From Atriophallophorus winterbourni (taxonomy: Eukaryota; Platyhelminthes; Trematoda; Plagiorchiida; Microphallidae), in assembly GCA_013407085.1 (NCBI GenBank), contig JACCGJ010014209.1, positions 1-64,000 on the forward strand: a stretch of DNA of 64,000 nt, given 5' to 3'. The notes under the pieces are model-generated. The model searched no databases and was not told the DNA's origin. It saw only the letters and a list, made by a program, of their open reading frames with translations. Below, in pieces: positions 37,301-46,600 of the stretch; the stretch's first letter is position 1, and every line of letters begins with the position of its first letter. A program made the position numbers and the translations under genes.

Positions 37301-40300
37301 GATGAAAACTGTTGGAGAAAACCATCTGTCTTCATTTTCTGCGCATACCACAATCCACTAGTGATTTCGTATAGTTTGTACCCATCAGAGAGAGACTTGA
37401 AGATTTTTTTTACTTTCAGCAGGGTTGAACTGGTGGTATGCAAAGTTAGACTTTGAAATCTCTCTCAGGTTAGAGTGCTACGACCAGCATCTGAGGTTGC
37501 GTTGCACCCTGGCTTTAGAGTCTTCACTTTCTTTGTACTTAAACCACTTTTACTGTATTTATACCTTTCCAGTGCTGACAAAAATAACGTTCAGTGAGCG
37601 TTAAACTAGTAAAAAAACGTTTTCCTTATCTCAATCACCCAGAAAGAAACTGGGCACTCTTTTCGATTTGGTCGATTATCGCTCGGTGATACAAATGCGC
37701 AAAGAGACTTATGATAACCTGTATGCAATTTCTATTATGATTATCTTTTTTCTGGTATTTGATCGCAACAGATAACTCATTGAACTATTTCTTTCTATTA
37801 TTTATTTTTTTTCATTTTATTTCTCGTTTTGAAGAGTTTGTTAGATATGCTACTGCGTGTCTTCTGACACATGGGTTAGTGCTCTCATCCATTGCTCTTT
37901 GCTCACCACCTGTCAGTTACTGATCTGATACACGTGAAAACGTGCTTAAATTTTACTTGTCCATGCGATTACACCACCTATAGAGACAGATTATCCTGTT
38001 TTCGATTAGTCTGCTTCATATCCTACCACCTTTTCTTCCAATTGTAACCACTTTATATCAGCCAAATCAGGGTACTTTTGTCATTTTAGTTCCCATTTGG
38101 GAGTGTTTACGACGCTGTTTTACAATGTCCCGCTTTCGTCGCCATTTATGCAGTATTTCCATGAAGTACTGTTGATCGATGAAAGCGATATCAATCTGAT
38201 TTTGTGTTCATGAGGCGGTCCATTTGGAACTTATCGGTGGATCGTGCGATAGAACACAAACATCACTTCTTCTTTCCTTCATCACTCTGAACACATTTTG
38301 CGTGCTTTTTTCGTACGGTCATTATCGACTCGGGTTGTTTATATCCTAAAGGGAATTTTGAGTTTTCAGTCCTTAATGCTCGTTGTTAATTAAAAAATAG
38401 GACTCCCGCCCGCAACGACTTCTGCAATGAGCGGTAACCGGTCGATAAGCACCAGTTGTCCGTTGTCTGCCAGTCGTTGAGCTGTGTTTTCCTCCATGCT
38501 TGTTATTCTCACTTCAAGCTTTAACTGTTAGGCGAATGGTCGAGAGCCAGTTGTATCTCATAACGCAGGGTCAAATTTATAAGATTTTGAACTTCTTTTT
38601 GATCCGTTTTTTCACTGCAGGTTCAATGTCGTATCAAAGAGTCGAATTCTTCTTTTTAACTCTCCTTATTGTACCGCTTTTTCAGTCGATTACCTTTCAT
38701 TATGCAGAAGTGACGAAGCAAATGGTTACGCAATATGAACATTCTTTTCGAATGGGATTTAGGGAACACTGGCACTCGTTATTTCGATCATCCACCTTAT
38801 GATCATCTGGTCACCAATTTTCTATATTTCATCTTTACACAGTCAGTGTACTTATTGTCTGTCCGTTGTCCTGCCCCCCCACAGAGTCCTGATCTGCAAG
38901 CGAAGTATCGCGACTTGGCCGATATTCTTTTAAAGCACAAGATTCGTTTGAATCCGGGCATGTCATGTGACAATTATCGCGGCTATTGTGATTCTCGCCT
39001 ACGTTGTCGGCCGGTCGAAGACGATGGTCCGCTGACACGTCTGCGCAAATCGTTGTTCAGTGAAAAGATGCTCTCTCGCATTAAGGACTGGATTCTGGTA
39101 CGGATGCAACTCGCCTAGTGATGTTATTGCTATGCCACCGATTTTTTCTCGTTTGCCTATTGTTTTGCTAATCTTGTATTGGTGTTTGCGTCCGTTTCTT
39201 ACGATGCATATCTTGGGAAACCGTTAGTGAGAAAGCCAGCGGATATTCGAAGCACAATGATACCATTTTACTTTTCTGGTAGATTTATTCATTACGCGAA
39301 ACAATTCCGCGTTTAAACTCAGTACTGGTAAGCAATAAGCACGTTTATCGGGATTCCATCAGCGTTACAGCATCGGCGCTGAAGTGGTCGCGTCACTTGC
39401 CCCAGACTTAAAGCTGCTGAGGTACAATTTGCAACACTTTTGTGCTGTGTAGCTAACCGTGTTAAATTGAATTACCATTACAGTGAGTTGCATGCGAAAA
39501 CACGCTGGAGTTTCACTGCCATTTCCATTTTATTTTCGTTTCGTATCTGTTTAGGCCTGGGCAACCTGACAGTATCTTAACCCACGTGCAGTCTGTGACT
39601 GCGCAGCACTTTGCCTGGAGCAGGCAAATACTTGTGACTTGAAACCTGCGTTTATTTACTACTGAGCAAATTGTTTTGTCGTGCTCTTTTTGCATTCGAC
39701 TTCATTTTTAATTTAATCATAAATTCACAAATTTATCTTGCTCGGCACCGTGTTCCGCTCGTTTACACACGATTCCCTCAAGTGCTTTTTTGGAAGTTTT
39801 CACTAATCGCTTTGGGAACTTCTTTGCCCAGTATCGCCATTTTTCCTGTTTTTGCTGAGAGAGATTTTTACTTAGTTTGGTTTGGTCGCAATTTCACTAT
39901 CCCTTATTTATCTTGTTAGACTTGGCTAGCCCAGCAATATCACAACACGTGTGTGATCCAACGACCGGTGTAGCATATAGGGCCCATTAACCTCCTACTG
40001 CCGTTTCTGTGTGTTGCCCTTGCAACACCCCGCTGCATTCACTTACCGCCACCATCACGGAGAATGTGACCATTACCCCATTCTTGTATTTCTCTAGGCC
40101 TTGGTAGCCTGGCACCTACAACATTCGACTGCACTTATTTTGTCTGATTTCAGCTTCGTGATGTTTCTAGGAAAAAGAAATCGCAAAATTGGTTGTTCCA
40201 TTTTTTCTGTATTTTTTCCATTTATTTCTTACCTGTAGACGCACTGGTGGGCGGTCCTACTGATAGCAATCGCTTCGGTGGTTAGTGCGGTCGCATTCGT

Positions 40301-41404
40301 GAAGATATTTGCTTACAGCACGCCCCACGCTCGTTCGGAATCCAGGTTGCCAGATCGGTATTACACCAACCGACGAGATATGGGACGATTCGTGTCACCT
40401 GGTTATTGGAATGTTACACTCCAAACGCGTGCACGCACTCGACGGGGGCATGGTTCACGTGCCTTCGAAGTGGAGCCTTCCGCTCCGCCAAAGGATTTAG
40501 TGGACGGAACTGCGATGGAGCCGATCATACCCAAGTCGGATGGTCGTGTATTGTTACAAAGCGACCTCACTCATCCCGTCTCAGCTGTTGCTGGGCATCC
40601 ACCGTGAGTCCGACTGGTTGTTCCTTTGTGTTGTTACCAATTTTTGTTTTTCGAACTGCAAACTTGCTCATGTGCATACTTCATTGCAGCTTCTACAGGT
40701 GGTTATGAGGTCTCATTGTTAAACTCGGGCACGGAAGCATTTTCAGATTCGCAGTTTAAAAATATGTCGGAGTGTGCCGGAGACAGATCGATATGTCATT
40801 ATCGTGAAAGTAAAATTTTGAAATTAGATCACTTTTCCCTGGTAATGTTTTACTTTTTACTCGCGTTTCGTTAAAACAAGTCAATTTGGTTTGGTTTCTG
40901 TTTTAAGTTAGTCATGAAGTAATTGCTCACGTTCGTTGATAAGATCATCTTCCAATGAATGTTGGAAACAGCATGTTGCGTTTTGCGACGGTTCTAATTC
41001 GTTCTTTAGCAGATGCTTCAACATGCCGCGAGTGCTTGAAATATACCCACATGTGCCCAATTTTAAATGCACGCCCCAATCGTCGAACTGATTTTAGCAT
41101 CTCACCATTTGATTTATTTTCATTTACCTCAAACGTTGAAAGATATCGACGTGGTGTACCGGGCCCAAGCGGACGTCATCCCCGCGCACGTCAAAGTGCT
41201 GCACCGCCAGAATCTCGTTCCAGACGTCCTGGTCCATCTCACAGACCGCGATCGGAATTTCCTGTTGAAGGTGACCAATCAAGAGCCCATCCGAGTCGAA
41301 AATCGAGAGCAGCTGATATAAGGTTGCTTTTTCCATTTCGTGATGCAAATTTAAATCCACTCGATTGCCCATCAAATACTTATTCGGTTTTTGTTTTTCG
41401 TTGA
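22642..41404 (+). CDS. ADAM10: ADAM10/Kuzbanian-type disintegrin metalloprotease, ten-exon gene
   Basis: Type I membrane zinc protease that sheds cell-surface ectodomains; in animals this family cleaves Notch at the surface. The exons join with consistent phases to 2904 nt, 967 codons plus stop, longer than vertebrate ADAM10 (about 750). Order: signal peptide (1-18), prodomain with RVRR at 44-47, second furin-type site RSKR at 215-218, metalloprotease with [12 protein letters not shown] from residue 444, disintegrin and Cys-rich region (about 510-690), ADAM10-type [12 protein letters not shown] juxtamembrane segment, TM helix at about 762-783, long cytoplasmic tail. ADAM10 rather than ADAM17 is supported by the NPGM-CDNxRGYCD, DGPLxRLRK and HWWAVLL blocks. 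The last exon is inferred. Introns contain SINE, RTE-like and hammerhead repeats. Confidence 0.92.
23386..23445 (-). mobile_element. RTE-like LINE 3' tip with ATC tail
   Basis: Starts CATCATCATCAAAGACAG and continues CGTACTGAATGCTTAACTGCC. This is the reverse complement of the 3' end seen at 44990-45050, where the tail is (GAT)n. A SINE fragment abuts it. Confidence 0.5.
23500..24300. repeat. Composite dispersed repeats in ADAM10 intron 1
   Basis: Includes a SINE fragment (-) at 23583-23650 and a GC-richer block 23660-24100 with no recognisable frame. 24105-24285 is the same 3' sequence as the AAT-tailed insertion at 15889 (CTACTTCGGTGTAGGCACC and the GACCCCCC region). All lie inside intron 1. 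Confidence 0.5.
24338..24377 (-). ncRNA. hammerhead ribozyme-like motif, diverged
   Basis: Reverse complement reads CUGAUGA, a CGAC..GGCCG hairpin region, GAAAA, and GCGGUAGUGG. Core bases are mostly kept, but stem II pairing is weakened, so activity is doubtful. Confidence 0.45.
24338..24610 (-). repeat. Hammerhead-bearing ~240 bp unit, diverged copy
   Basis: Contains the hammerhead motif (24338-24377) and the blocks TATAGGGTTC, AATCACAAAGTGATTTCTGG, and CATCCCTTACACACCACCACC, in the same order as the unit at 47.5-47.8 kb. Within ADAM10 intron 1, antisense to the gene. Confidence 0.55.
25255..25375 (-). mobile_element. SINE-like repeat, 3' half
   Basis: Diverged minus copy: GAATGTACAAGTCTGATGCA, then TGTCAAGTTGCCCAGGCC and AGAGATATGAGAAAG. 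About 240 bases upstream of ADAM10 exon 2, inside intron 1. Confidence 0.65.
25616..25911 (+). CDS. ADAM10: ADAM10 exon 2: furin site and start of catalytic domain
   Basis: Acceptor TTTGCAG|TA. The exon opens with [21 protein letters not shown] is the proprotein-convertase site that ends the prodomain. It continues with [18 protein letters not shown] and [19 protein letters not shown], the first strand and helix of the ADAM10 catalytic domain. Donor TTCG|GTGTGT. The antisense frame over its first part resembles a GIY-YIG peptide but is judged a shadow. Confidence 0.85.
26690..27036 (+). mobile_element. RTE-like LINE 3' end with GAT tail, split by a SINE
   Basis: Shares with 44835-45055 the blocks CTCTACTCGTTCAC, CATCCTTCCCCAT, TCATGGTTAT and a terminal GATGATGATGAT run. 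The family sequence is interrupted at 26909-26998 by a plus-orientation SINE copy and resumes at CGGTGTAATGCTGTC. Inside ADAM10 intron 2. Confidence 0.6.
26909..26998 (+). mobile_element. SINE-like repeat, 5'-truncated, nested
   Basis: Runs from TGGGCAACTTGACAGTATCT to GTGCTTTCATACCATACCAT. Comparison with the uninterrupted relative at 45010 gives the empty site directly. Confidence 0.7.
27645..27885 (-). mobile_element. SINE-like repeat, near full length
   Basis: Minus copy from GAAAGCACAAGCCTGATC to GATTGCACATCCGTGC. Candidate 9-bp target duplication CACCAGCAT (left, near 27627) and CACTAGCAT (right, near 27880), one mismatch. Confidence 0.75.
28318..28362. repeat. (TA)n microsatellite
   Basis: Uninterrupted AT dinucleotide run of about 44 bases inside ADAM10 intron 2. 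Its translation in the overlapping frame is an artefact (alternating Tyr-Ile). Confidence 0.95.
28380..28990. repeat. Dispersed repeat, possibly LINE 3' region
   Basis: Shares CGGTTGCCCAGGCCGAAG and a CCGCAAGGCAGCGG block with sequences at 14.6 and 23.5 kb. Both strands stay open for over 120 codons but show no domain. More GC-rich than its surroundings. Confidence 0.45.
29225..29587 (+). CDS. ADAM10: ADAM10 exon 3: metalloprotease core
   Basis: Acceptor CTTTTCAG|CAA. Contains [17 protein letters not shown], then [19 protein letters not shown], then [20 protein letters not shown] and [12 protein letters not shown]. These align with the [20 protein letters not shown] and AWVGAP blocks of animal ADAM10. 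Donor TCTCG|GTAAGT. Phase 0 at both ends. Confidence 0.93.
30903..31133 (+). CDS. ADAM10: ADAM10 exon 4: zinc-binding catalytic motif
   Basis: Acceptor CGTTTAG|GTT. Encodes [12 protein letters not shown], the full HExxHxxGxxHD reprolysin zinc site with catalytic Glu intact. Then [20 protein letters not shown] follows, containing the Met-turn methionine. Donor TTTAGC|GTAGGT. The active site is complete, so an active protease is expected. Confidence 0.95.
31861..32105 (+). mobile_element. SINE-like repeat, full length with 9-bp TSD
   Basis: The best reference copy: 245 bases from ATTCTGCACGGATGTGC to GCTTTCACATCACATCA, flanked by identical CATTCTTGC at 31852-31860 and 32106-32114. Lies in ADAM10 intron 4, about 100 bases before exon 5. 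The tail is a short CATCA-type repeat rather than poly(A). Confidence 0.82.
32208..32393 (+). CDS. ADAM10: ADAM10 exon 5: disintegrin-like domain
   Basis: Acceptor AAACGTAG|TCC. Encodes [20 protein letters not shown], then [19 protein letters not shown], the disintegrin CGNxxVExGExCDCG signature of membrane ADAMs. Donor AAAGAG|GTTCGT. Phase 0 at both ends; 62 codons. Confidence 0.93.
32556..32600 (-). ncRNA. hammerhead ribozyme-like motif, probably inactive
   Basis: Reverse complement reads CUGAUGAG, then AACAAAUAGCAC, then GAAG and CCGAUCGUAG. The GAAA box has changed to GAAG, a position essential for pairing in stem III. Within ADAM10 intron 5. Confidence 0.45.
33021..33188 (+). CDS. ADAM10: ADAM10 exon 6: end of disintegrin-like domain
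   Basis: Acceptor TTATTCCAG|GTT. Encodes [20 protein letters not shown], then [20 protein letters not shown]. Cysteine spacing matches the ADAM10 region with GPCC..C and CNG..LCP. Donor TGTCAG|GTAAAT. 56 codons, phase 0. Confidence 0.92.
33843..34067 (+). mobile_element. LINE-derived zinc-finger tail, possible
   Basis: In ADAM10 intron 6 a frame encodes [20 protein letters not shown] and a following H..C, like the C-terminal CxxCxRxCxSxIGLxSHxR finger that ends many invertebrate LINE polyproteins. No RT was recognised next to it. Confidence 0.4.
34540..34920. repeat. RTE-like 3' tip (-) and adjoining ORF in ADAM10 intron 6
   Basis: 34545-34610 is the reverse complement of the GAT-tailed 3' end (CATCATCATC, then AAGTACCGAGTGCTTGACGC, then ACAACCATG). 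The plus-strand frame 34486-34917 continues ([15 protein letters not shown]) with no recognised domain; it may be mobile-element debris. Confidence 0.4.
35970..36067 (+). mobile_element. SINE-like repeat, 5'-truncated
   Basis: From CTGTCTAGGCCTGGGCAACC to GGCTTGTGCTTTCATTAC, in ADAM10 intron 6. Confidence 0.7.
36605..36787 (+). CDS. ADAM10: ADAM10 exon 7: Cys-rich region
   Basis: Acceptor CTTCTACCAG|AAC. Encodes [20 protein letters not shown], then [20 protein letters not shown]. Matches the CxNGQCxGSxCE and LCHVCC blocks of ADAM10. Donor AAGAAT|GTAAGT. 61 codons, phase 0. Confidence 0.9.
36788..38884. other. ADAM10 intron 7, nothing recognised
   Basis: Pyrimidine-rich intron sequence. Frames up to about 100 codons occur but lack domains and splice context. 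No repeat family listed here was recognised in it. Confidence 0.5.
38885..39097 (+). CDS. ADAM10: ADAM10 exon 8: juxtamembrane Cys-rich segment
   Basis: Acceptor TGCCCCCCCACAG|AGT with a strong C/T tract. Encodes [20 protein letters not shown], then [18 protein letters not shown]. This block is the best discriminator for ADAM10 against ADAM17. Donor ATTCTG|GTACGG. 71 codons, phase 0. Confidence 0.93.
39410..39635 (+). mobile_element. SINE-like repeat, diverged near full-length copy
   Basis: Shows GTGCTGTGTAGCTAACCGTG, AGTGAGTTGCATGCGAAAACAC, TCACTGCCATTTCC and TTAGGCCTGGGCAACCTGAC in the family order. In ADAM10 intron 8. Confidence 0.65.
40239..40603 (+). CDS. ADAM10: ADAM10 exon 9: transmembrane helix and cytoplasmic tail
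   Basis: Acceptor CTTACCTGTAG|ACG. Encodes [20 protein letters not shown], a single TM helix matching the AHWWAVLLxGIA of animal ADAM10. A basic tail follows with [17 protein letters not shown] and [12 protein letters not shown], a possible SH3/WW ligand. The frame stops at 40605-40607, but GTGAGT at 40604 is a consensus donor (phase 2). Confidence 0.88.
41143..41404 (+). CDS. ADAM10: ADAM10 exon 10, inferred: Pro/Arg-rich C-terminal tail
   Basis: Acceptor GTTGAAAG|A lies 12 bases after a pyrimidine tract. Phase 2 fits exon 9, and the total then becomes a multiple of three. Encodes [20 protein letters not shown], then [18 protein letters not shown], a Pro/Arg-rich stretch like the RRRPPQP tail of vertebrate ADAM10, before a stop at 41402. 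A weak donor (ATAAG|GTTGCT, near 41321) could shorten it. The alternative, reading straight into 40690, ends after five residues. Confidence 0.5.
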
Positions 41405-42467
41405 TATCGGCCGAATGAGGCCAACAACAATTTATTTGTTCCATATTGATTTTTAGCTCGCTTGATCTCACTTCGCGTTTCTAAATATCTTTCACCCGCG
41501 ACTTGTCGAAGCGCTTCCTCAATTTCTTGATACCAAATTCTGCTAGTGGTCATACAGTCGTCTTAAACATAAGATATTTACCGCGCTCCATAGACCTACT
41601 TCTGCATGGTATAAATTTGAACATTTATGCATCCTCCAGTATATTTGACATGGTACATAGTGGTGGTGGTACATATTGATGGTATGGTACACTTAGCTTT
41701 AACATAGTGTTTCGCTTCTGTCCGCTATCTAACCCTTGCTAGATTTTGTGCCTATTTTGTTCTAATTTACGTAACAATAGAATTGTTTTTCTTTCTCTGA
41801 TCATCCATTCGTTCGATTGCGCGTCTTCCTATAAAATGTTTTTGTGCGATCCGGCAAACTTTCTAATTGTTTTTCGTGACCACATTCCAACCAGCCGGGC
41901 AATCGGCTGGTTGGACTTTTTGTTCTTTTGTTTCGTTTTTCTGTTAGTTGCGAAACACTGTCATTGTTCTCATTCAGACTTTATATGTTGATGCTAGTCT
42001 CGTTGTTGTTTACAACAGCTCGGATAAAGCTTCATCCAGAAAGGTCTAACGGCTCATTCAATCCGGTCTTTCAAAACAACCCTCGGGCTTTCTTCGTATT
42101 CCGGCCGCGCTAAACCGCTTTCCCCAAAACCAACCGCATTCTGATTAATGACAATCAGTGCGTCCGTTTTCTATCAATTTCGGCCAATTTTTTAACCGAA
42201 TGCATGATTTATTTACCGGTGCTGATCACTGGCAGTGCATTTGCACAAAATAGACAATCCCTTGGGATTCGCGCACCGCTTTGTATTCGCTATGTTTATA
42301 TATTATTTGCTATACATTCGTCTTCTGCTATAATTATTAAACGATGAAATGATGTATGTTGGTTTGAGCTGTAGTGTGGCTTTCGCCCACCTCAATAATG
42401 AAACATTCCACACTCACACGCGGAAGTTGGCGTATACAATTAAATGTCTACGAACGCAGACACACTT
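41405..42467. other. Intergenic region between convergent genes
   Basis: Holds the presumed ADAM10 3' UTR. I found no clear AATAAA within the first kilobase. No coding signal was recognised. Confidence 0.4.
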
Positions 42468-42780
42468 AAACAAGGTTATACTTGAATGCCACTGTTGCAT
42501 AGGGTTCGTACAACGAACCACGATTTTCAAACACAATCACAAAGTGATTCTTGGTCAAGCACTTAAGGCGCTTATGGATGACCAAAGAAATGTGTTGCTC
42601 ACATCCCTTGCTCTTACACACCACTACCGGTTTCTGGCTGTTTGCCGTCATCAGGTGCAGACAGTAAAATTAGGTTTAGTGGACAAGTGGTAAACAAAGT
42701 TATACTTGAATGCCACTGTTACATATGGTTCGTACAACGAACCACGGTGTTCAAACACAGCACCTGAATGCCATCAATTG
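42468..42780 (-). repeat. Hammerhead-bearing unit with terminal direct repeats
   Basis: GGTTATACTTGAATGCCACT and CGTACAACGAACCACG occur near 42473 and again near 42694, a period of about 220 bases, with one hammerhead motif between. The internal blocks (AATCACAAAGTGATTCTTGG, GGATGACCAAAG) match the 47.5 kb unit. Confidence 0.65.
42619..42662 (-). ncRNA. hammerhead ribozyme motif
   Basis: Reverse complement: CUGAUGA, stem II GGC-AAACA-GCC, GAAA, CCGGUA, then GUGG. Stem I can start from GCAC upstream against GUGG downstream. The core is intact. Cleavage would follow UA. Confidence 0.72.
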
Positions 42781-43288
42781 CTTTTCAGATTGTCGTTTTT
42801 GATTCATGTTTATTGTGAATCGATTAGCTTGCTAACTGACTTCAACCCTACAATTCTATTCGCGCCTCAAATGCAGCTGAAAACTCATGAGATGGTCATT
42901 TGTTCACCAGGAATGTTTCGTGATAATGTGAACTGTAGTCAGTAGATGGAATTTTACTGAAATCGGTTTTCTTGACTAACCGTTTCCCCAAAGCTGTTCA
43001 AACCTATCACACAGCTCGCCATGACCATCCTATAGTATACTTCGTAGTCTAAGTCACCGTGTGAGAGTATTGCACTTGCCAATCCCGAAAACATTGTCAC
43101 CTGCAAAGCATTAACCTCGTATGCATCTTTGCTTTAACAATTTTTGGTTGGTACTGGACGAAAAATTGAGTCACCGATCAAACCTTGGGTTTGAGCATGT
43201 ACATTTGCGCTGAAATGCAGTACCGAGTGATACTGGAGTTCGAAATTATTTTGCAAGAAAAACGCAACAAATCATGTGATAGATCTGT

Positions 43289-43294
43289 TTTATT
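43289..43294 (-). terminator. AATAAA polyadenylation signal of the ADAMTS-like gene
   Basis: TTTATT on the plus strand, i.e. AATAAA on the minus strand, about 260 bases beyond the stop codon of the PLAC exon. Confidence 0.4.
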
Positions 43295-43552
43295 GAATTT
43301 TTAATTAAAAGTGATTTTTCTTATATACGTATATAACCAGGTAGCAATAAAATATCAGAGAACCGGCACTTGTATTGACTTGCCAGCAGTGTTGATAGAA
43401 ATGCTGCGACCGATGTGCGAAGTATCGCTTTTACTGTTTCAAAGGTTGGTTTTGTCACGCAGGATGTATGTACAACACGGATCGAAAGTTGTGAAAACTC
43501 GAAAAGCTTTGCCATTGGTTTGAGCGAAGTTGAGAGGAGTTGTGCTCGCTGT

Positions 43553-43677
43553 TCAATTGGGGTGATCTTGCTGGCTGAATGCATAATTTTTGCACGATGC
43601 ACAGCACTGGTACCGGTATAGGGTGTATTTGCATAGGTCCAGCTTTTTCGCACAGTGCTTCGAAAAATCCACACATT
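43553..43677 (-). CDS. ADAMTS-like terminal exon: PLAC domain and stop
   Basis: Acceptor TTCACTCAG|AA fits phase 1. Encodes CVDFSKHCAKKLDLCKYTLY, then RYQCCASCKNYAF, the six-cysteine PLAC (protease and lacunin) module that ends papilin, lacunin and ADAMTSL proteins. TGA stop at 43555-43553. Overlapping plus-strand frames are shadows. Confidence 0.9.
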
Positions 43678-46600
43678 CTGAGTGAATTGAAAATAAATTT
43701 ATTGTTTCGCATTCTTTGTTAATATTTCCACCGATGAGACATTAAAAATCTGTCAAAGCTCACTGAACCTGGTCTTACTGTCTCCATCTGTTGACGGCAA
43801 ACAGCTGGAAACCGGTAGTGGAGTGTATGGGACGGGGATGTGAACACCACAATATATTTTCAACTATTATGTTACATAATCTCAGGAGAATCACGCTTTT
43901 ACATAACTAGGCTGCTGCGGCTCGTGTTTATCTCTGTGTTCAGTTGGGATGCAATAAACGATATGTGATATGTTTAAACAGGATGCTGGTATGTTGCATT
44001 TGCTTCTATTTTCATTGCCCATTTTACACAGGTACAAGTGAGAATTAGGATTAAATGCATTTCATATCTGTCACCGCGTTTGAGTTCGAGACGTGAGACT
44101 CTTTATTAATAGGCCAACTTGGTAACCACTATAACTCATCGGCTATGGCATACGCACTGCTCGTAATCAAAACCCCGTTTAGTTTTTGAACAAATCAGTG
44201 ATATAACTGACTAGCTGTGAATCAAAATACTCAGCAATCTTTTTCATTTTCACATGTATGCATGTTTGAAATCACAAGTCTGGAGCAGGCAAATTGCCGC
44301 ACTGTCATAGACTTTCATTTAGTGTAATGCTGTGCTCGTGGTTGCGTTTCATTCCATGGAATTGAACTAAAAGTAGATCGATAAACGGACTTGAATGATA
44401 AGGGAGTGTTTGCCCATCATGTTTCACTTATTCCGATAGCATCTTTGTGTTGTTATACTAAGCGTTCGATGTTGCACGTGCATGTATGTATGTCGATCGA
44501 GAACTAATCTCTTGTTTCATTGTCATCGTATGTAGGCGTATGCACTGGAGTTGAAGGTTACACTTGTCTCAACCATGCACACAAAACCAGTGTAGAGCTT
44601 ACCGAATTTGCATGGTGGTGCCTCACATTCCTCCATAACCGCTGGACTTGGAATTTGATTGGCGTAGCACAGCGACCCGGCTGGTTGTTTGTCATGCACC
44701 CAAACGCAATTCAATTGGCGAGCTCTCACTCCGACTCCACCACAAAGTTTAGAACACTGTAAACAATTGCACACGCATTCTGGATTATCATTAAAAATGG
44801 TACCGTGCTGGGTCGTTAATACATATCAAAATTTATTTTACTCTACTCGTTCACGAAACTTGTTTGAATGCATGTTCCATTCGAGGTGTAGGCACCTCTA
44901 CCCAGTTTGTTTGTGCTTACTCTTCTATAGATTCCGTAGCTATTTAAGTCCCACCCTTCCCCATCTTTTAGGCTTTTACTTTTTCATGGTTGTGTGGCAG
45001 TTAAGCATTCGGTACGCGCTACCGGTGTAATACTGTCTTTGATGATGATGATATCATTCTGACTTACAGCATAACATGGCTAGAATTGATTTATTTACAC
45101 GAGGAAAATCGTATTTTAATTCATACCCAACGGTTCATTTTAATGTAATGTCGGATCTCGCGTATCGTGTACTGACCTGAGACCATGGACCCGATTCCCA
45201 CTGGACCTGGCACTTTGGGTTAGGACAGGACATATCCGGCTTCTCGGTTTTATCGCACATGCTCTCCTCCATGAGTCGACTTCCGATTCGGCATGTGAGA
45301 TTTCCCTGTATCGATCCTTGATCAACAGCGAGGCAACGATCGGTACACTAAATCAATAAAATGCGGTAACGTGAGTATCACAATTACTTTGAAGTTATCT
45401 GACTCATTGGCAAACATGCTGCTCACTGTATGTGAGCATAATTCTAAGAGCACTGGGCTTCCAAACTGGTTTTCCAAACTAAAATCGGACTCAAGGTACG
45501 ATCTTCAAAATACAGTGAGTTAATTTTACGATTTATTTAGGCGACCATCACGTTGAAATGTATGCGCGACGAGCAGATCCCTATATATTAAATATTAAAT
45601 ACTACCGTCATCAAATAAGCCACTTTTATGTTATATAATTCACGTGTATTAGACGTAAATGCTGTAAATGATTTCCCTTAGCCAGGTTTAGTGTCGGATA
45701 GAAGTTGCTACCGTTGCATGTTGTACAATAGACAGATTTGATAATCAAAATTGAACTGAATGTTCACACCCACAATAATCGTGAAATTGCCCACATATAG
45801 TGGTTTTTGTTTAGGTTGATTTAACCCAATAAATGTATAGCACATAATCATATTTGGCTTATATCTGTTGTTTTTCAAACTCGTCTCATCGCCGGATTCT
45901 GTAAAAGCGATTACTATTTAAAGAAAACTATTGAATATTAATTCCGCGTAATTTGTGTAGAAATACCGCTTATTCAAGGGGAAATTCCTGCGGTTAGTTG
46001 AGCTCAACCAGACTATGTTGAATCTGAGCTTTGTGTTTTTACTTCCGCTTTAGAATGACAGCATTCACAGTCTTCAACTGAGTGCGCTTGATGCTTTGGC
46101 ATGCCGCATAAAAAATTTGGTTCATTCCTATAAGCACTCAATTTCAAAATGGCCTACATTTGCAGAAACATGCGAGCCAAAACGATTAATCGAAATTTAT
46201 GATCGTATTATCCGGTCACAAATAATTCTTGCTGCGTGTGCGGCTGAAACGATAAATAATGCAATAAAAGTTCCGGCCTGTTGAGTTAATCTGGACCAAA
46301 TATTTGACGAGCTGGAGATGTATTAGAAAACGTTCGGGAGAGCTAAACAGTTTACAGAAATTTTAGTGGTGTCACTTCTAGCAACCAGATCGGTCCAATC
46401 GGCTTATTTATCGAGCGCTGTGACAATCTGGTCAAGGTCAGATGATTAAAGTTCAATGGCTGTAAAAATGTAATTAATTATAAACATGACTTAAATTGTA
46501 ATTTGTTTGTTACAGTGCCGTGAGACATCGTGGAGATCACTGCCACATCTACCTTGCTGACCACATTTCTACGGGCCCTCGTTTGTTCCACTGCCACTGC

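Noticed and set aside
40690..40838. Open frame [13 protein letters not shown]... with a GTAATG donor, as an extra ADAM10 tail exon
   Set aside because: It needs an incoming phase of 1, but exon 9 ends in phase 2. In the correct phase it stops after five residues.
41124..41471. 115-codon minus-strand frame opposite the proposed ADAM10 tail exon
   Set aside because: No recognisable domain or splice context; treated as antisense shadow, though the tail exon itself is only moderately supported.
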